NCBI GenBank assembly: GCA_035529405.1
Contig: DATKWV010000218.1
Span: 1 to 32,886 of the forward strand
Reading direction: 5' to 3'
Length of the DNA: 32,886 nucleotides
Source: DATKWV01 sp035529405
Lineage (GTDB): Bacteria > Planctomycetota > Phycisphaerae > Sedimentisphaerales > Anaerobacaceae
Part shown: piece after piece, positions 24,723 to 32,400 of the stretch
How positions within the stretch are numbered: position 1 is the first letter of the stretch
Layout of the letters: every line of letters begins with the position of its first letter
Made by a program: the position numbers and the translations under genes
The notes under the pieces: model-generated
Database searches by the model: none
Told to the model about the DNA's origin: nothing
The model's input: the letters and a program-made list of their open reading frames with translations, nothing else

Positions 24723-25604
24723 ATGCATTTAGAAACACTTAAAGTGTTCTGCGATTTGGCGGAACTGCAGAGCTTTTCAAAGACGGCTGAGAAACACCAC
24801 CTCAGCCAGTCAGCAGTCTCACAACAGCTTGCACAACTGGAGCTAATGCACAAGTGTGAGCTTGTGAATCGCAAAAAAAGGCCCATAGAACTTACAAGGG
24901 AAGGTCAGCTGCTTCACGAGGCGGCCAAGGACATACTTGAGAGGTACCTGCAATTGAGCAGCCAGTTAAACACCTTGAAGTCCTCAACAGACAGCAGGAT
25001 AAACGTCGGTGCCATTTTCAGCATAGGTATGCACGGCCTGGCCAAGTATGTCAAGAAGTTCATGGTCAAATACCCCAACGTGAACGTCCATATTGAGTAC
25101 CTAAGCTGCGCGGAAATTTATGATATGGCCCTTTCGGGCGGTATAGACATAGGTTTGGTGGCGGTGCCCAAAAAGGATAAAAGAGTGGACGTGTACGATT
25201 TTGAAAATGAGCCGCTTGTGCTTGTCTGCAGCCCGAGTCATCCGCTTGCCGGCAAGTCGCGAATAGACATCCACAAGATTCAGTTCGAGAGGTTTATCGC
25301 GTTCGAAAAGGATGTTCCCACTCGCAAATGGATAGACGGAATTCTGGCCCGTTATAACATCACGGTTTATCCGGTAATGGAATTCGATAATATCGAAACC
25401 ATCAAGCGGGCTGTTGAAATAAACTCCGGCATAAGCATACTTCCGCGAACCACGGTAGTTCAGGAACTTCGCAGCGGAACAATAAACGCTGTTGAGTTTT
25501 CAAATGAGAATTTCGTAAGGCCCAGCGGCATTGTTGTGCGCAAAGACAAAGTCCTCAGTCAGGCGGGGCGGTACCTTATTGAACTGCTGCGAAAAAATAT
25601 GTGA
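24723..25604 (+). CDS. LysR-family transcriptional regulator
   Basis: A 293-residue regulator of standard length. The N-terminal winged helix-turn-helix is clear (LKVFCDLAELQSFSKTAEK, then HLSQSAVSQQLAQLE), followed by a linker helix and an effector-binding domain from about residue 90 (RINVGAIFSIGMHGL). It is divergent from gdhA, the usual LysR arrangement with a target operon, so control of gdhA is a fair guess. The effector is not known. The shared intergenic region is 197 bp. Confidence 0.93.
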   Translation: MHLETLKVFCDLAELQSFSKTAEKHHLSQSAVSQQLAQLELMHKCELVNRKKRPIELTREGQLLHEAAKDILERYLQLSSQLNTLKSSTDSRINVGAIFSIGMHGLAKYVKKFMVKYPNVNVHIEYLSCAEIYDMALSGGIDIGLVAVPKKDKRVDVYDFENEPLVLVCSPSHPLAGKSRIDIHKIQFERFIAFEKDVPTRKWIDGILARYNITVYPVMEFDNIETIKRAVEINSGISILPRTTVVQELRSGTINAVEFSNENFVRPSGIVVRKDKVLSQAGRYLIELLRKNM

Positions 25605-25660
25605 CGGCATTTGGCGCCACAGCCCCAGCCCATCGGGTCCAGCCAGGACAGAAAGTGTAA

Positions 25661-26251
25661 ATGTCAATTAAAGCAGTTATATTTGATTTGGACGGCACTA
25701 TAACGCAGCCTTTCTTTGACTTCGACGCCATACGCCAGGAGATGGGTTTAGGACCGGATTCGGGGCCTGTCTGGGAGGCAATCGGACAGATGTCCGAGCA
25801 GCAGCGGGTTCGGGCCGAGAATATTTTAAACTTTCACGAGCAGCGGGCTGTAACTGAATCACAGCTTAACCACGGCGCAAGAGAAACCCTGGAGAATATC
25901 CGTCAGGCAGGTATTGGTATAGGCATACTGACCCGCAACAGGGCAGGCAACGCCCTGGCGGTAGCTAAAAAGCATAATCTGCAATTCGATGTGGTTATCG
26001 GTCGGGAAGAAGGGCCGGTCAAGCCCGACGCCTTCGGGGTGCTGGAAATATGCCGACGCCTGGCCGTTAAACCGTTCCAGGCTGTGGTGGTGGGCGACTA
26101 CCTTTATGATGTACTTTCGGCAAGAGCGGCTGGTGCGATTTCGGTCCTGCTTGCCAACCATAAACGAGCCGAAGAATTTGCCCAACATGCAGATTTTAAG
26201 ATTGAAAACCTCAAGCAAATCCTTGAGATTATTCAGCAACAGAACAGTTAA
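25661..26251 (+). CDS. HAD-superfamily phosphatase
   Basis: A 196-residue phosphoglycolate phosphatase-like hydrolase. Motif I FDLDGTIT has nucleophile Asp9 and acid Asp11; motif II is ILTRN; motif III and IV are VKPDAFGVL and VVGDYLYDVLSA. A helical cap lies between motifs I and II. The substrate is not deducible from these motifs. It lies 56 bp after the LysR gene and 31 bp before the LolA-like gene. Confidence 0.9.
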   Translation: MSIKAVIFDLDGTITQPFFDFDAIRQEMGLGPDSGPVWEAIGQMSEQQRVRAENILNFHEQRAVTESQLNHGARETLENIRQAGIGIGILTRNRAGNALAVAKKHNLQFDVVIGREEGPVKPDAFGVLEICRRLAVKPFQAVVVGDYLYDVLSARAAGAISVLLANHKRAEEFAQHADFKIENLKQILEIIQQQNS

Positions 26252-26282
26252 ACTACAAGCAAGTGCGGCAGGAAAAATCACG

Positions 26283-27080
26283 GTGCGATTTATGTTTAGA
26301 AATATGATTGCCAATATCAGCCTGATGATATTGTTGGCACTGGGCCACAGAGGTATTGCCGGGCCGGGAACGAACGGTTCGGTACAATGCGAAAACAAGC
26401 AGGAGCAAACCGCCTGCATTGACAGTATATTAGAGCAACTGACCAAAACAACATCACAGCTTAAAAGCTACCATAGTAAAGTAGAGTATCTGTTCAGCCA
26501 GCCTTTGTTCGAATCCGAGACACTGAGAAAAGGTGTTTTGTACTACGATAAAAACGGTGCCAAATCGTATCTGAGACTGGATTTTCGCACTCTCAGGCAG
26601 GACCAGGACCTGGAACAGAAATACATCGAGCACTACATTTTTGACGGCACGTGGCTAACGCACATCGACTACGAGGTCAAATCGGTCAAGCTTCGCCAAT
26701 TGGCCGAAGTCAATGAGCCGCTGGACGCGTTTGAATTGGCCGGCAGGGTATTTCCGGTGGTCGGATTTCGACAAACAGAGGACTTGAAAAAGCAGTTTGA
26801 AATAAGTCTGATAGCCGAAACACCGGAAAAAAAAGATTATATCGGCCTGCTTTTGAAAACCCGGGCGGACTCGATATACAAAGAGGACTACAAATTCATT
26901 GAGCTCTGGATTGACAAAAAATCATATTTGCCGGGGCAGCTGCAGGCTGTCTCGGTTGAAAATGATATTTACCGGTTCAAACTGCTTGCCGCAGAGGTCA
27001 ACAAAGGCATAGACAAAAAGATTTTTGAAGTCAGGATTCCCGAAGGTTTCGACAAGCCCGAGATAATCCCCTTAAAATAA
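26283..27080 (+). CDS. LolA-like periplasmic protein
   Basis: A 265-residue protein with a Sec signal peptide (about the first 25 residues, hydrophobic NISLMILLALG). The mature part looks like a LolA/LolB-type half-barrel: LTKTTSQLKSYHSKVEYLFSQ, a GVLYYDKNG strand pair, an IFDGTWLTHID block and a final RIPEGFDKPEIIPL. LolA shuttles lipoproteins to the outer membrane, but many planctomycete paralogues are uncharacterised, so the precise role is open. The GTG at 26283 has AGGAA 8 nt upstream; the ATG at 26292 would be 17 nt away, so GTG is preferred. It sits 28 bp ahead of the HPr-domain gene. Confidence 0.7.
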   Translation: MRFMFRNMIANISLMILLALGHRGIAGPGTNGSVQCENKQEQTACIDSILEQLTKTTSQLKSYHSKVEYLFSQPLFESETLRKGVLYYDKNGAKSYLRLDFRTLRQDQDLEQKYIEHYIFDGTWLTHIDYEVKSVKLRQLAEVNEPLDAFELAGRVFPVVGFRQTEDLKKQFEISLIAETPEKKDYIGLLLKTRADSIYKEDYKFIELWIDKKSYLPGQLQAVSVENDIYRFKLLAAEVNKGIDKKIFEVRIPEGFDKPEIIPLK

Positions 27081-27108
27081 GCGGTTGCGACAAAAAGGAA
27101 CTGTTTCT

Positions 27109-28656
27109 ATGAAGAGCCTGGTTATAAGCGACAGGGATTTCGAGCAGTTGATGACAAAACGAAGCAGAAAACTGTTCGAACTTGCAAAGTATGTGTCCGA
27201 ACTCGAATCGAGCGAAAAAGCACTTAACCGTCCGCTGCTGGGGGAACTGCTGAGCCAGTCCATCCAGCTTGAAGAGCTTCTTGACACCTATGGAGCAGCA
27301 AACAACTGCCGATGGTGCCAACTGCGTTCACTGACAGCGGCAATGAAACTTTTTACCGACGTAAGTTACGAGATTTTACATATTCAGCACGCCTTTCCGG
27401 CTTACCGTTTGCTGCCGATAGAACACGATTTTGTCAAAGCTACCGGCCAGGCGCTGAGATTTACCGCGGATGTGATTTTACAAACAGCCAAAGGCACAGT
27501 CGAGCAGGCGTATGAGCTGGGCCTTGCCGAGGACTTAAAGTCCGACCATCGGCAGGAATATGCAAAGCAGCTGCCTGCCGGAAGGCTGACCCATAACTGC
27601 AGCCGTGTCAGGACCGAGACCATATCGGAAACGGTAAGTTTGCTGGCGACGGCCTTTCTGAATCTGGCCGCCGAAAGCGAACATGTACACACAGCGGTTC
27701 GCGCCCAGCCGGCCGAATACGGCCAGTATGTTTTGGAATCGGCCAGCGAAGAAAACCTGCGTGCGATGGAGCTGCGCTTCCATAATCTGCAATCGCTGTA
27801 TGATACGCATGTCTCGGGCAGAGAAGCGGAAAACCTTGACAAGGACCTGCCGGTTCTCAGGGGTCATATCAGCGTGGTATTTCATCTGCTTAAGACCGCT
27901 ACGTTGTTCGCCCACTATTACGAGCGCCACGTTAATAAACCTGTCTGCAGTCTGCTTGCGGCACGAGAGCCGCTGGTGTCTGCAGAGGCACTTTTAACCG
28001 TACTTGTCGAATATTCGGCAGCCTACATAAGCTATTACATCGACAGTGCCAGGAATTTATGCCAGGCGATGCTTAAACGTTACATTGAAGTTGACCGCAT
28101 TGAAGTCCCTGTGCCGCCGTACAGGGGTTTCCATGTACGGCCGGCGACACTGATAGCCAAGCTGGTTCAGCACTACGGCAGTGAGGTTCGAATGGAACTC
28201 GAAGACGAACGCTATGATGCCGCCGCTGCTTTGGAGTTATTCCGCGCAAACGAAAAGCTTAACGCCCAAAAAAGGCGCTGGCTGGCTGAAGAAATATCCC
28301 GACTTAACATTGTACCCTCACAGGCACAGGACAAGGATATGACGAGCATTTTGCAAAACGTGGTGCTTGCGCTTACCGAGCAAAGTAAATTGGTAGTTTA
28401 CGAACAGCCGCTTCAACTGCAGTATCAGCCGGACGAAAGGCAAAAGCAGCAGCCGCTGGCGGAACAGATTATTTCGCAGATTGCCCGCCTGCAGACCATA
28501 GGGAAAGTTGACATCGACACCGATTTGAAAGTAACTTTTGTAGGTGACAGGCGTGTTCTGGCCGATATCAGGCTTCTGGCGGAATCCGGATATGGGGAGA
28601 ACAGCCTCGGCAATAATGTGGAACTGCCGAAGGAACTTGCCTACCTCAGACGGTAA
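27109..28656 (+). CDS. Long protein containing an HPr-like phosphocarrier domain
   Basis: A 515-residue protein. Residues about 335-410 match HPr: PPYRGFHVRPATLIAKLVQHYG, with His342 in the place of the phosphorylated His15 (GLHARPA in standard HPr), then the LFRANEKLN helix. The first 330 residues are mostly alpha-helical and unfamiliar; the last 100 are helical with a short strand-like end. It is not a normal free HPr (about 88 residues) nor a recognisable PtsI or DhaM. The ATG at 27109 has AAGGA about 9 nt before it. Neighbours (HAD phosphatase, LolA-like, flavodoxin) give no clear PTS context. A regulatory sensor role is inference. Confidence 0.72.
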   Translation: MKSLVISDRDFEQLMTKRSRKLFELAKYVSELESSEKALNRPLLGELLSQSIQLEELLDTYGAANNCRWCQLRSLTAAMKLFTDVSYEILHIQHAFPAYRLLPIEHDFVKATGQALRFTADVILQTAKGTVEQAYELGLAEDLKSDHRQEYAKQLPAGRLTHNCSRVRTETISETVSLLATAFLNLAAESEHVHTAVRAQPAEYGQYVLESASEENLRAMELRFHNLQSLYDTHVSGREAENLDKDLPVLRGHISVVFHLLKTATLFAHYYERHVNKPVCSLLAAREPLVSAEALLTVLVEYSAAYISYYIDSARNLCQAMLKRYIEVDRIEVPVPPYRGFHVRPATLIAKLVQHYGSEVRMELEDERYDAAAALELFRANEKLNAQKRRWLAEEISRLNIVPSQAQDKDMTSILQNVVLALTEQSKLVVYEQPLQLQYQPDERQKQQPLAEQIISQIARLQTIGKVDIDTDLKVTFVGDRRVLADIRLLAESGYGENSLGNNVELPKELAYLRR

Positions 28657-28695
28657 AATTAAGAATAACTATCCGTAGCCAGGAAAGGGGAAAAA

Positions 28696-29172
28696 ATGGC
28701 AAAGGCGATAGTGGTTTATTATTCAAGGACCGGCAATACCAAACAGATGGCTGAAATTATAGCCACGTCAATGAACGACGCGGGTATGTCCACGACATGC
28801 AAAAGCGTAGAAGATGTAGAGGCAGCGGACCTGCTGGATTATGACGCGGTGGTGGTCGGTTCTCCGACTTATTATGGTCACATGGCTGCTGCGATAAAAC
28901 AGCTTTTTGACGATTCGGTTGCAAACCATGGGCGACTGGAAGGCAAGGTCGGGGGCGCGTTCAGCAGTTCAGCCAATATCGGCGGCGGCAATGAAACCAC
29001 GATAATGGGCATAATAGAAGCGATGCTCATAGCAGGCATGATTGTAGCCGGTGACCCCCAGGGCGACCATTACGGGCCGGTTTCTATCGGCACACCTGAC
29101 GAAAGGGCCCGGCAGCAGTGCCGGCGCAAAGGTGTCAGAATCGCTGAGTTGACCAGAAAACTTTATGCTTGA
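28696..29172 (+). CDS. Flavodoxin-like protein (WrbA-related)
   Basis: A 158-residue FMN-binding protein. The phosphate loop YYSRTGNTKQMA and the flavin loop GSPTYYGHMAA mark the flavodoxin/WrbA fold, and GGGNETTIMGII resembles the third FMN contact of WrbA-type quinone reductases. It could be an electron carrier or an NAD(P)H:quinone reductase; the sequence does not decide. A strong Shine-Dalgarno (AGGAAAGGGG) precedes the ATG. It ends the plus-strand group and is followed by a terminator. Confidence 0.88.
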   Translation: MAKAIVVYYSRTGNTKQMAEIIATSMNDAGMSTTCKSVEDVEAADLLDYDAVVVGSPTYYGHMAAAIKQLFDDSVANHGRLEGKVGGAFSSSANIGGGNETTIMGIIEAMLIAGMIVAGDPQGDHYGPVSIGTPDERARQQCRRKGVRIAELTRKLYA

Positions 29173-29255
29173 GCGTAATTGCGCCGGCTGTTTACATCAA
29201 GACATCGCAGCCGTCAACCAACAGAAAAGGCCAAAAGACGACCAAAATAAAAAAT

Positions 29256-29285
29256 TGCTTTTTTACTGCAAAAAAAGCATTTTTC
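29256..29285 (+). terminator. Probable intrinsic terminator after the flavodoxin gene
   Basis: A 9-bp stem TGCTTTTTT/AAAAAAGCA (29256-29264 with 29271-29279) followed by TTTTTC. The stem is A/T-rich, so it is weaker than a classical terminator, but it lies between two transcription units and directly ahead of the next promoter. Confidence 0.55.
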
Positions 29286-29286
29286 T

Positions 29287-29315
29287 TTGACAAACCTTCT
29301 GGCTATGGTTAAGTT
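29287..29315 (+). promoter_or_regulatory. Probable promoter for the Hc1-like gene
   Basis: TTGACA (29287-29292), 17-bp spacer, TAAGTT (29310-29315). The -35 box is perfect; the -10 box is weak. The start would be near 29322, about 32 nt before the ATG. Confidence 0.5.
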
Positions 29316-29353
29316 TTTGGCGATTGAGAACCATTAAAGTGGAGGATTACTTA

Positions 29354-29524
29354 ATGCAAGAGTACGAAGATTTGAAGGCTTTGGTAACAGAAATCGAAAT
29401 GGATATCGGCAAAGCTGAAGGCGGAAACAAGGCCGCAGGCACGCGAGTGCGCAAACAACTGCAGAAGATAAAACAGGCAGCACAGAATTTGCGCAATCGT
29501 ATCCTTGAGATTAGGTCGGTCTAA
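29354..29524 (+). CDS. Hc1-like small histone H1-type DNA-binding protein
   Basis: A 56-residue protein that closely follows the N-terminal part of the chlamydial Hc1 histone-like family: a coiled acidic helix (EDLKALVTEIEMDIGKAE) then GGNKAAGTRVRKQLQKIK, the family's most characteristic stretch. Hc1 compacts DNA in chlamydial elementary bodies; the short versions in planctomycetes lack the long Lys-rich tail and are uncharacterised. GGAGG (29341-29345), 8 nt upstream, fixes the start at 29354, not the upstream frame opening at 29324. Monocistronic. Confidence 0.8.
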   Translation: MQEYEDLKALVTEIEMDIGKAEGGNKAAGTRVRKQLQKIKQAAQNLRNRILEIRSV

Positions 29525-29659
29525 TTAACAAGCGTAACTATTTGCCATCGCGGCAGTTACAGGTTTTGGGCTTGGTTGCGGTCACTGCTGCTTTGCCTTG
29601 CCGCGGTTGGGTAAATATAGGTATGTGGGGCGTACGAAGCAGCTGTATTGGGATTATTA

Positions 29660-30136
29660 ATGGCGCCACCGTTATTGTTTGACTTGTCTAAAATAGATCT
29701 GACGGCCGCTGCTGTTTTCGACAAGGAAGCTATCCTGCGGGTAAATCCTCAGCGTTTTGAGATGCAGAATCTGGATGGTATTCTTTGGTACGACAAAGAA
29801 AAATTTCTTATTCTCGGCTATAAGGATGTGGCCATGGACGAGTTCTGGGTCCGCGGGCATATCCCCGGCCGGCCTTTGATGCCCGGCGTGATAATGATAG
29901 AGGCTGGGGCCCAGCTTTCGAGCTTTTTCGTAAAGCACGTTTATGAACTGGCTGGTTTTATCGGTTTTGCGGGCATTGTTTCAGCCAAGTTCAGGGCGGT
30001 CGTTGAGCCGGGGCAGCGATTATATCTGCTGGCCGAGATTACGGACTTCGGAAGGCGTAAGTACACCTGCAGCATTCAGGGAGTGGCGGCAGGTAATCTC
30101 GTGTTTGAGGCGGTGGTGTCGGGTCTGAAAGTCTGA
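29660..30136 (+). CDS. FabZ-like hydroxyacyl-ACP dehydratase
   Basis: A 158-residue hot-dog-fold protein. HIPGRPLMPGVIMIEAGAQ carries the family's catalytic His67 and Glu81, as in FabZ (HFPGRPVMPGV...EA). FabZ removes water from 3-hydroxyacyl-ACP in fatty acid elongation. The first 40 residues are longer than in E. coli FabZ and the gene is isolated from other fab genes, so it may be a paralogue with another acyl substrate. The ATG at 29660 has GGGA about 7 nt upstream; a TTG at 29648 is a weaker choice. A hairpin GTGGC/GCCAC follows at 30155-30167 without a T run. Confidence 0.82.
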   Translation: MAPPLLFDLSKIDLTAAAVFDKEAILRVNPQRFEMQNLDGILWYDKEKFLILGYKDVAMDEFWVRGHIPGRPLMPGVIMIEAGAQLSSFFVKHVYELAGFIGFAGIVSAKFRAVVEPGQRLYLLAEITDFGRRKYTCSIQGVAAGNLVFEAVVSGLKV

Positions 30137-30203
30137 AAGGCAGCGTCTTACTGCGTGGCGCGGCCACAGAAGCGGTTCGGCGGAAATTTAACACAGGGGC
30201 CAA

Positions 30204-30278
30204 TAGCCCCAACCGGATTCGAACCGGTGTTGCCGGGTTGAAAACCCGGTGTCCTGGACCTGCCTAGACGATGGGGCC
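30204..30278 (-). tRNA. tRNA-Glu, anticodon TTC
   Basis: Minus-strand sequence from 30278 to 30204 folds as a complete cloverleaf of 75 nt: acceptor GGCCCCA pairing with TGGGGCT (last pair G-U), D-arm GTCT...AGGAC, anticodon stem CCGGG/CCCGG with loop TTTTCAA (anticodon TTC), and T-arm ACCGG/CCGGT with loop TTCGAAT. The discriminator base is A. CCA is not encoded. It starts 11 nt after the ferredoxin stop codon on the same strand. Confidence 0.95.
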
Positions 30279-30289
30279 AACCGGAATAA

Positions 30290-30463
30290 CTATTCCAGTT
30301 CGATACTCTCAGCTGGACAGGCATCGACACAGACGCCGCAGTCAATACAGGCTTCGCTATCGATGACCGCCTTGTCATTAACCATTTTAATGGCTTCACT
30401 TGGGCACTCTTCAACGCAAGAGCCGCAACCTGTGCATTTTTCCTTGTCTATTTTTACCGGCAT
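30290..30463 (-). CDS. 2[4Fe-4S] ferredoxin
   Basis: A 57-residue clostridial-type ferredoxin. Both cluster motifs are complete: CTGCGSCVEECP (Cys10, 13, 16, 20) and CIDCGVCVDACP (Cys39, 42, 45, 49). It is a low-potential electron carrier, typical of anaerobic metabolism and a plausible partner for pyruvate:ferredoxin-type enzymes elsewhere. AAAGGG lies about 9 nt before the ATG. The tRNA-Glu gene lies just downstream on the same strand. Confidence 0.93.
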   Translation of the reverse strand: MPVKIDKEKCTGCGSCVEECPSEAIKMVNDKAVIDSEACIDCGVCVDACPAESIELE

Positions 30464-30516
30464 TAAACAACCCTTTCAAAAAGATACGATATTCAACTAA
30501 AAAAGTAAAAGGCCAA

Positions 30517-30544
30517 ATAATACAAAATAACGGTGATATTACAA
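30517..30544 (-). promoter_or_regulatory. Possible promoter for the ferredoxin (and tRNA-Glu)
   Basis: Minus strand: TTGTAA (30544-30539), 16-bp spacer, TATTAT (30522-30517). The start would be near 30510, about 47 nt before the ferredoxin ATG. The -10 box is good and the -35 moderate. No separate promoter fits between the ferredoxin and the tRNA. Confidence 0.45.
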
Positions 30545-30621
30545 GAGAAAATTTGCGGCTGTTAAACGGGTCGATGACCGGGTCTTATTAAAGGCAGCGC
30601 CGCCGTAAGGGAGGTTGTTCT

Positions 30622-32316
30622 ATGGGTCACTTAACAACAGAATTAACCAAAAAAACCGGCAAAAAAAGGATTAGGTCGGCAGCAATTTTGATTCGGTTGC
30701 TGTTTATTTTTTTGGCGTTCTATCAGGCCGGCTGCAGTGTCACGGTGCAAAAGGTGCCGACAGAATATGACATTGTCGTTTACGGCGGCACCAGCAGCGC
30801 AGTAGCTGCGGCTTTACAGGCTGCACGGATGGGCAAAACCGTTGTTTTAATCCAACCTGGGCGGCATTTAGGCGGTCTTACCAGCGGCGGCTTAGGCGCT
30901 ACAGACATCGGCAATAAGGATGCCATAGGCGGAATAGCCAGAGAGTTTTATCAGCGGGTTTACCGGCATTATACTAAGGATGACGCCTGGATATATGAAA
31001 GTAGCCCGCAGTATGAGCCTGCAAAACGGTGGGAAGGTACAAACTCATGGTGGCTGTTTGAGCCGCATGTGGCGGCTCAAATTTTCACGGAAATGGTACG
31101 CCAGGCGAATGTGCAGGTAATTTACGGCCAACGGCTGGACCTGAAGAAAGGTGTACGCAAGGATGGGTCGCGAATAACAGCCATCGTGACCGAATCCGGA
31201 CAGGTGTTTGCCGCCCGGATGTTCATTGACGCCACTTATGAAGGTGACCTGATGGCCAAAGCAGGTGTTTCTTACTTTGTCGGCAGGGAGGCCAATTCAC
31301 AATACGGCGAGACGTTGAACGGCGTTCAAACAGCAAATGCCCGGTATCACCAGTTTGACAAGTGTGTTGACCCCTATGTGAGGGCAGGGGACAAATCCAG
31401 CGGTCTATTGCCCGGAGTGCACGGCCGCGGCCCCGGCAGGCAAGGTCAGGCTGACCATCGTTTGCAGGCGTACAACTACCGAATGTGCCTGACGGACGTG
31501 ACGGCAAACAAAATGCCTTTCCCGAAGCCGAAGGATTATGACGAACTTCGTTATGAGCTGTTGTTGCGGTATTATGAAGCCGGGTACGACCGGATTGGGT
31601 GGCTGCCGGTGCAGCTTCCGAACCGCAAGACCGATACGAACAACAGGGACGGGTTTTCAACGGACAACATCGCAGCCAACTACGGCTATGCCGATGGTGA
31701 TTACGCAGCTCGCAAAAAAATAATCCGTGACCATATAAGTTACCAGAAAGGCTTGATGTGGACACTGGCCAACCACCGGCGTGTACCGGAAAAAATACGT
31801 GGACAAGTCAGCCGCTGGGGGCTGGCCAAAGACGAGTTTGTCGATAATGATAACTGGCCGCATCAAATCTACGTTCGAGAGGCTCGCAGAATGGTCAGTG
31901 ACTACATAATGACCGAACAGAATTGCCGCGGCCGGCGCATTGCAGAGGACCCGGTTGGTCTCGGCGCCTACGGCATGGACTCTCATAACACCCAGCGGTA
32001 CGTGGACGAAAATGGTTGTGTCCGCAACGAGGGAGACATTCAGGTCGGGGGCTTCAGTCCCTACCCGATAAGCTATCGCTCAATTATTCCCAGGCACGGC
32101 GAATGTTCGAATTTGCTGGTTCCGGTATGTGTCAGCGCCTCGCATATAGCTTTTGGTTCGATTCGGATGGAGCCGGTATTCATGATTCTGGCTCAGTCAG
32201 CGGCCACGGCGGCGTGTCTGGCAATTGACGAAAACGTCGGCGTCCACCAGCTTGATTACCGGAAACTGCGCAGCCGTCTGCTGCAGGACGGGCAGATTCT
32301 GCAGTGGAAGCAGTAG
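30622..32316 (+). CDS. FAD-dependent oxidoreductase, predicted lipoprotein
   Basis: A 564-residue protein with a basic N-terminus, a hydrophobic stretch (22-34) and a lipobox ending at Cys38 (YQAGC), so it should be exported and lipid-anchored. The FAD-binding Rossmann start follows at once: YDIVVYGGTSSAVAAALQAA, then VVLIQPGRHLGGLTSGGLG, typical of the PF12831 'FAD dependent oxidoreductase' family. In the dinucleotide motif the last Gly is Ala60. Near the C-terminus SCVSASHIAFGSIRMEP-like residues close the FAD site. Such proteins often sit in polysaccharide-use regions, but the substrate is unknown. AGGGAGG precedes the ATG. Confidence 0.85.
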   Translation: MGHLTTELTKKTGKKRIRSAAILIRLLFIFLAFYQAGCSVTVQKVPTEYDIVVYGGTSSAVAAALQAARMGKTVVLIQPGRHLGGLTSGGLGATDIGNKDAIGGIAREFYQRVYRHYTKDDAWIYESSPQYEPAKRWEGTNSWWLFEPHVAAQIFTEMVRQANVQVIYGQRLDLKKGVRKDGSRITAIVTESGQVFAARMFIDATYEGDLMAKAGVSYFVGREANSQYGETLNGVQTANARYHQFDKCVDPYVRAGDKSSGLLPGVHGRGPGRQGQADHRLQAYNYRMCLTDVTANKMPFPKPKDYDELRYELLLRYYEAGYDRIGWLPVQLPNRKTDTNNRDGFSTDNIAANYGYADGDYAARKKIIRDHISYQKGLMWTLANHRRVPEKIRGQVSRWGLAKDEFVDNDNWPHQIYVREARRMVSDYIMTEQNCRGRRIAEDPVGLGAYGMDSHNTQRYVDENGCVRNEGDIQVGGFSPYPISYRSIIPRHGECSNLLVPVCVSASHIAFGSIRMEPVFMILAQSAATAACLAIDENVGVHQLDYRKLRSRLLQDGQILQWKQ

Positions 32317-32400
32317 AACCGCCACAGTCAGCTTATCAGGCTTTTTTTCGGCAGCGTTTATAGATGTAAGCGGGCCATAAAGCAAAGGTGCGTATGGGCA

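Noticed and set aside
30155..30167. Hairpin GTGGC/GCCAC after the FabZ-like gene as a terminator
   Set aside because: No T run on either strand.
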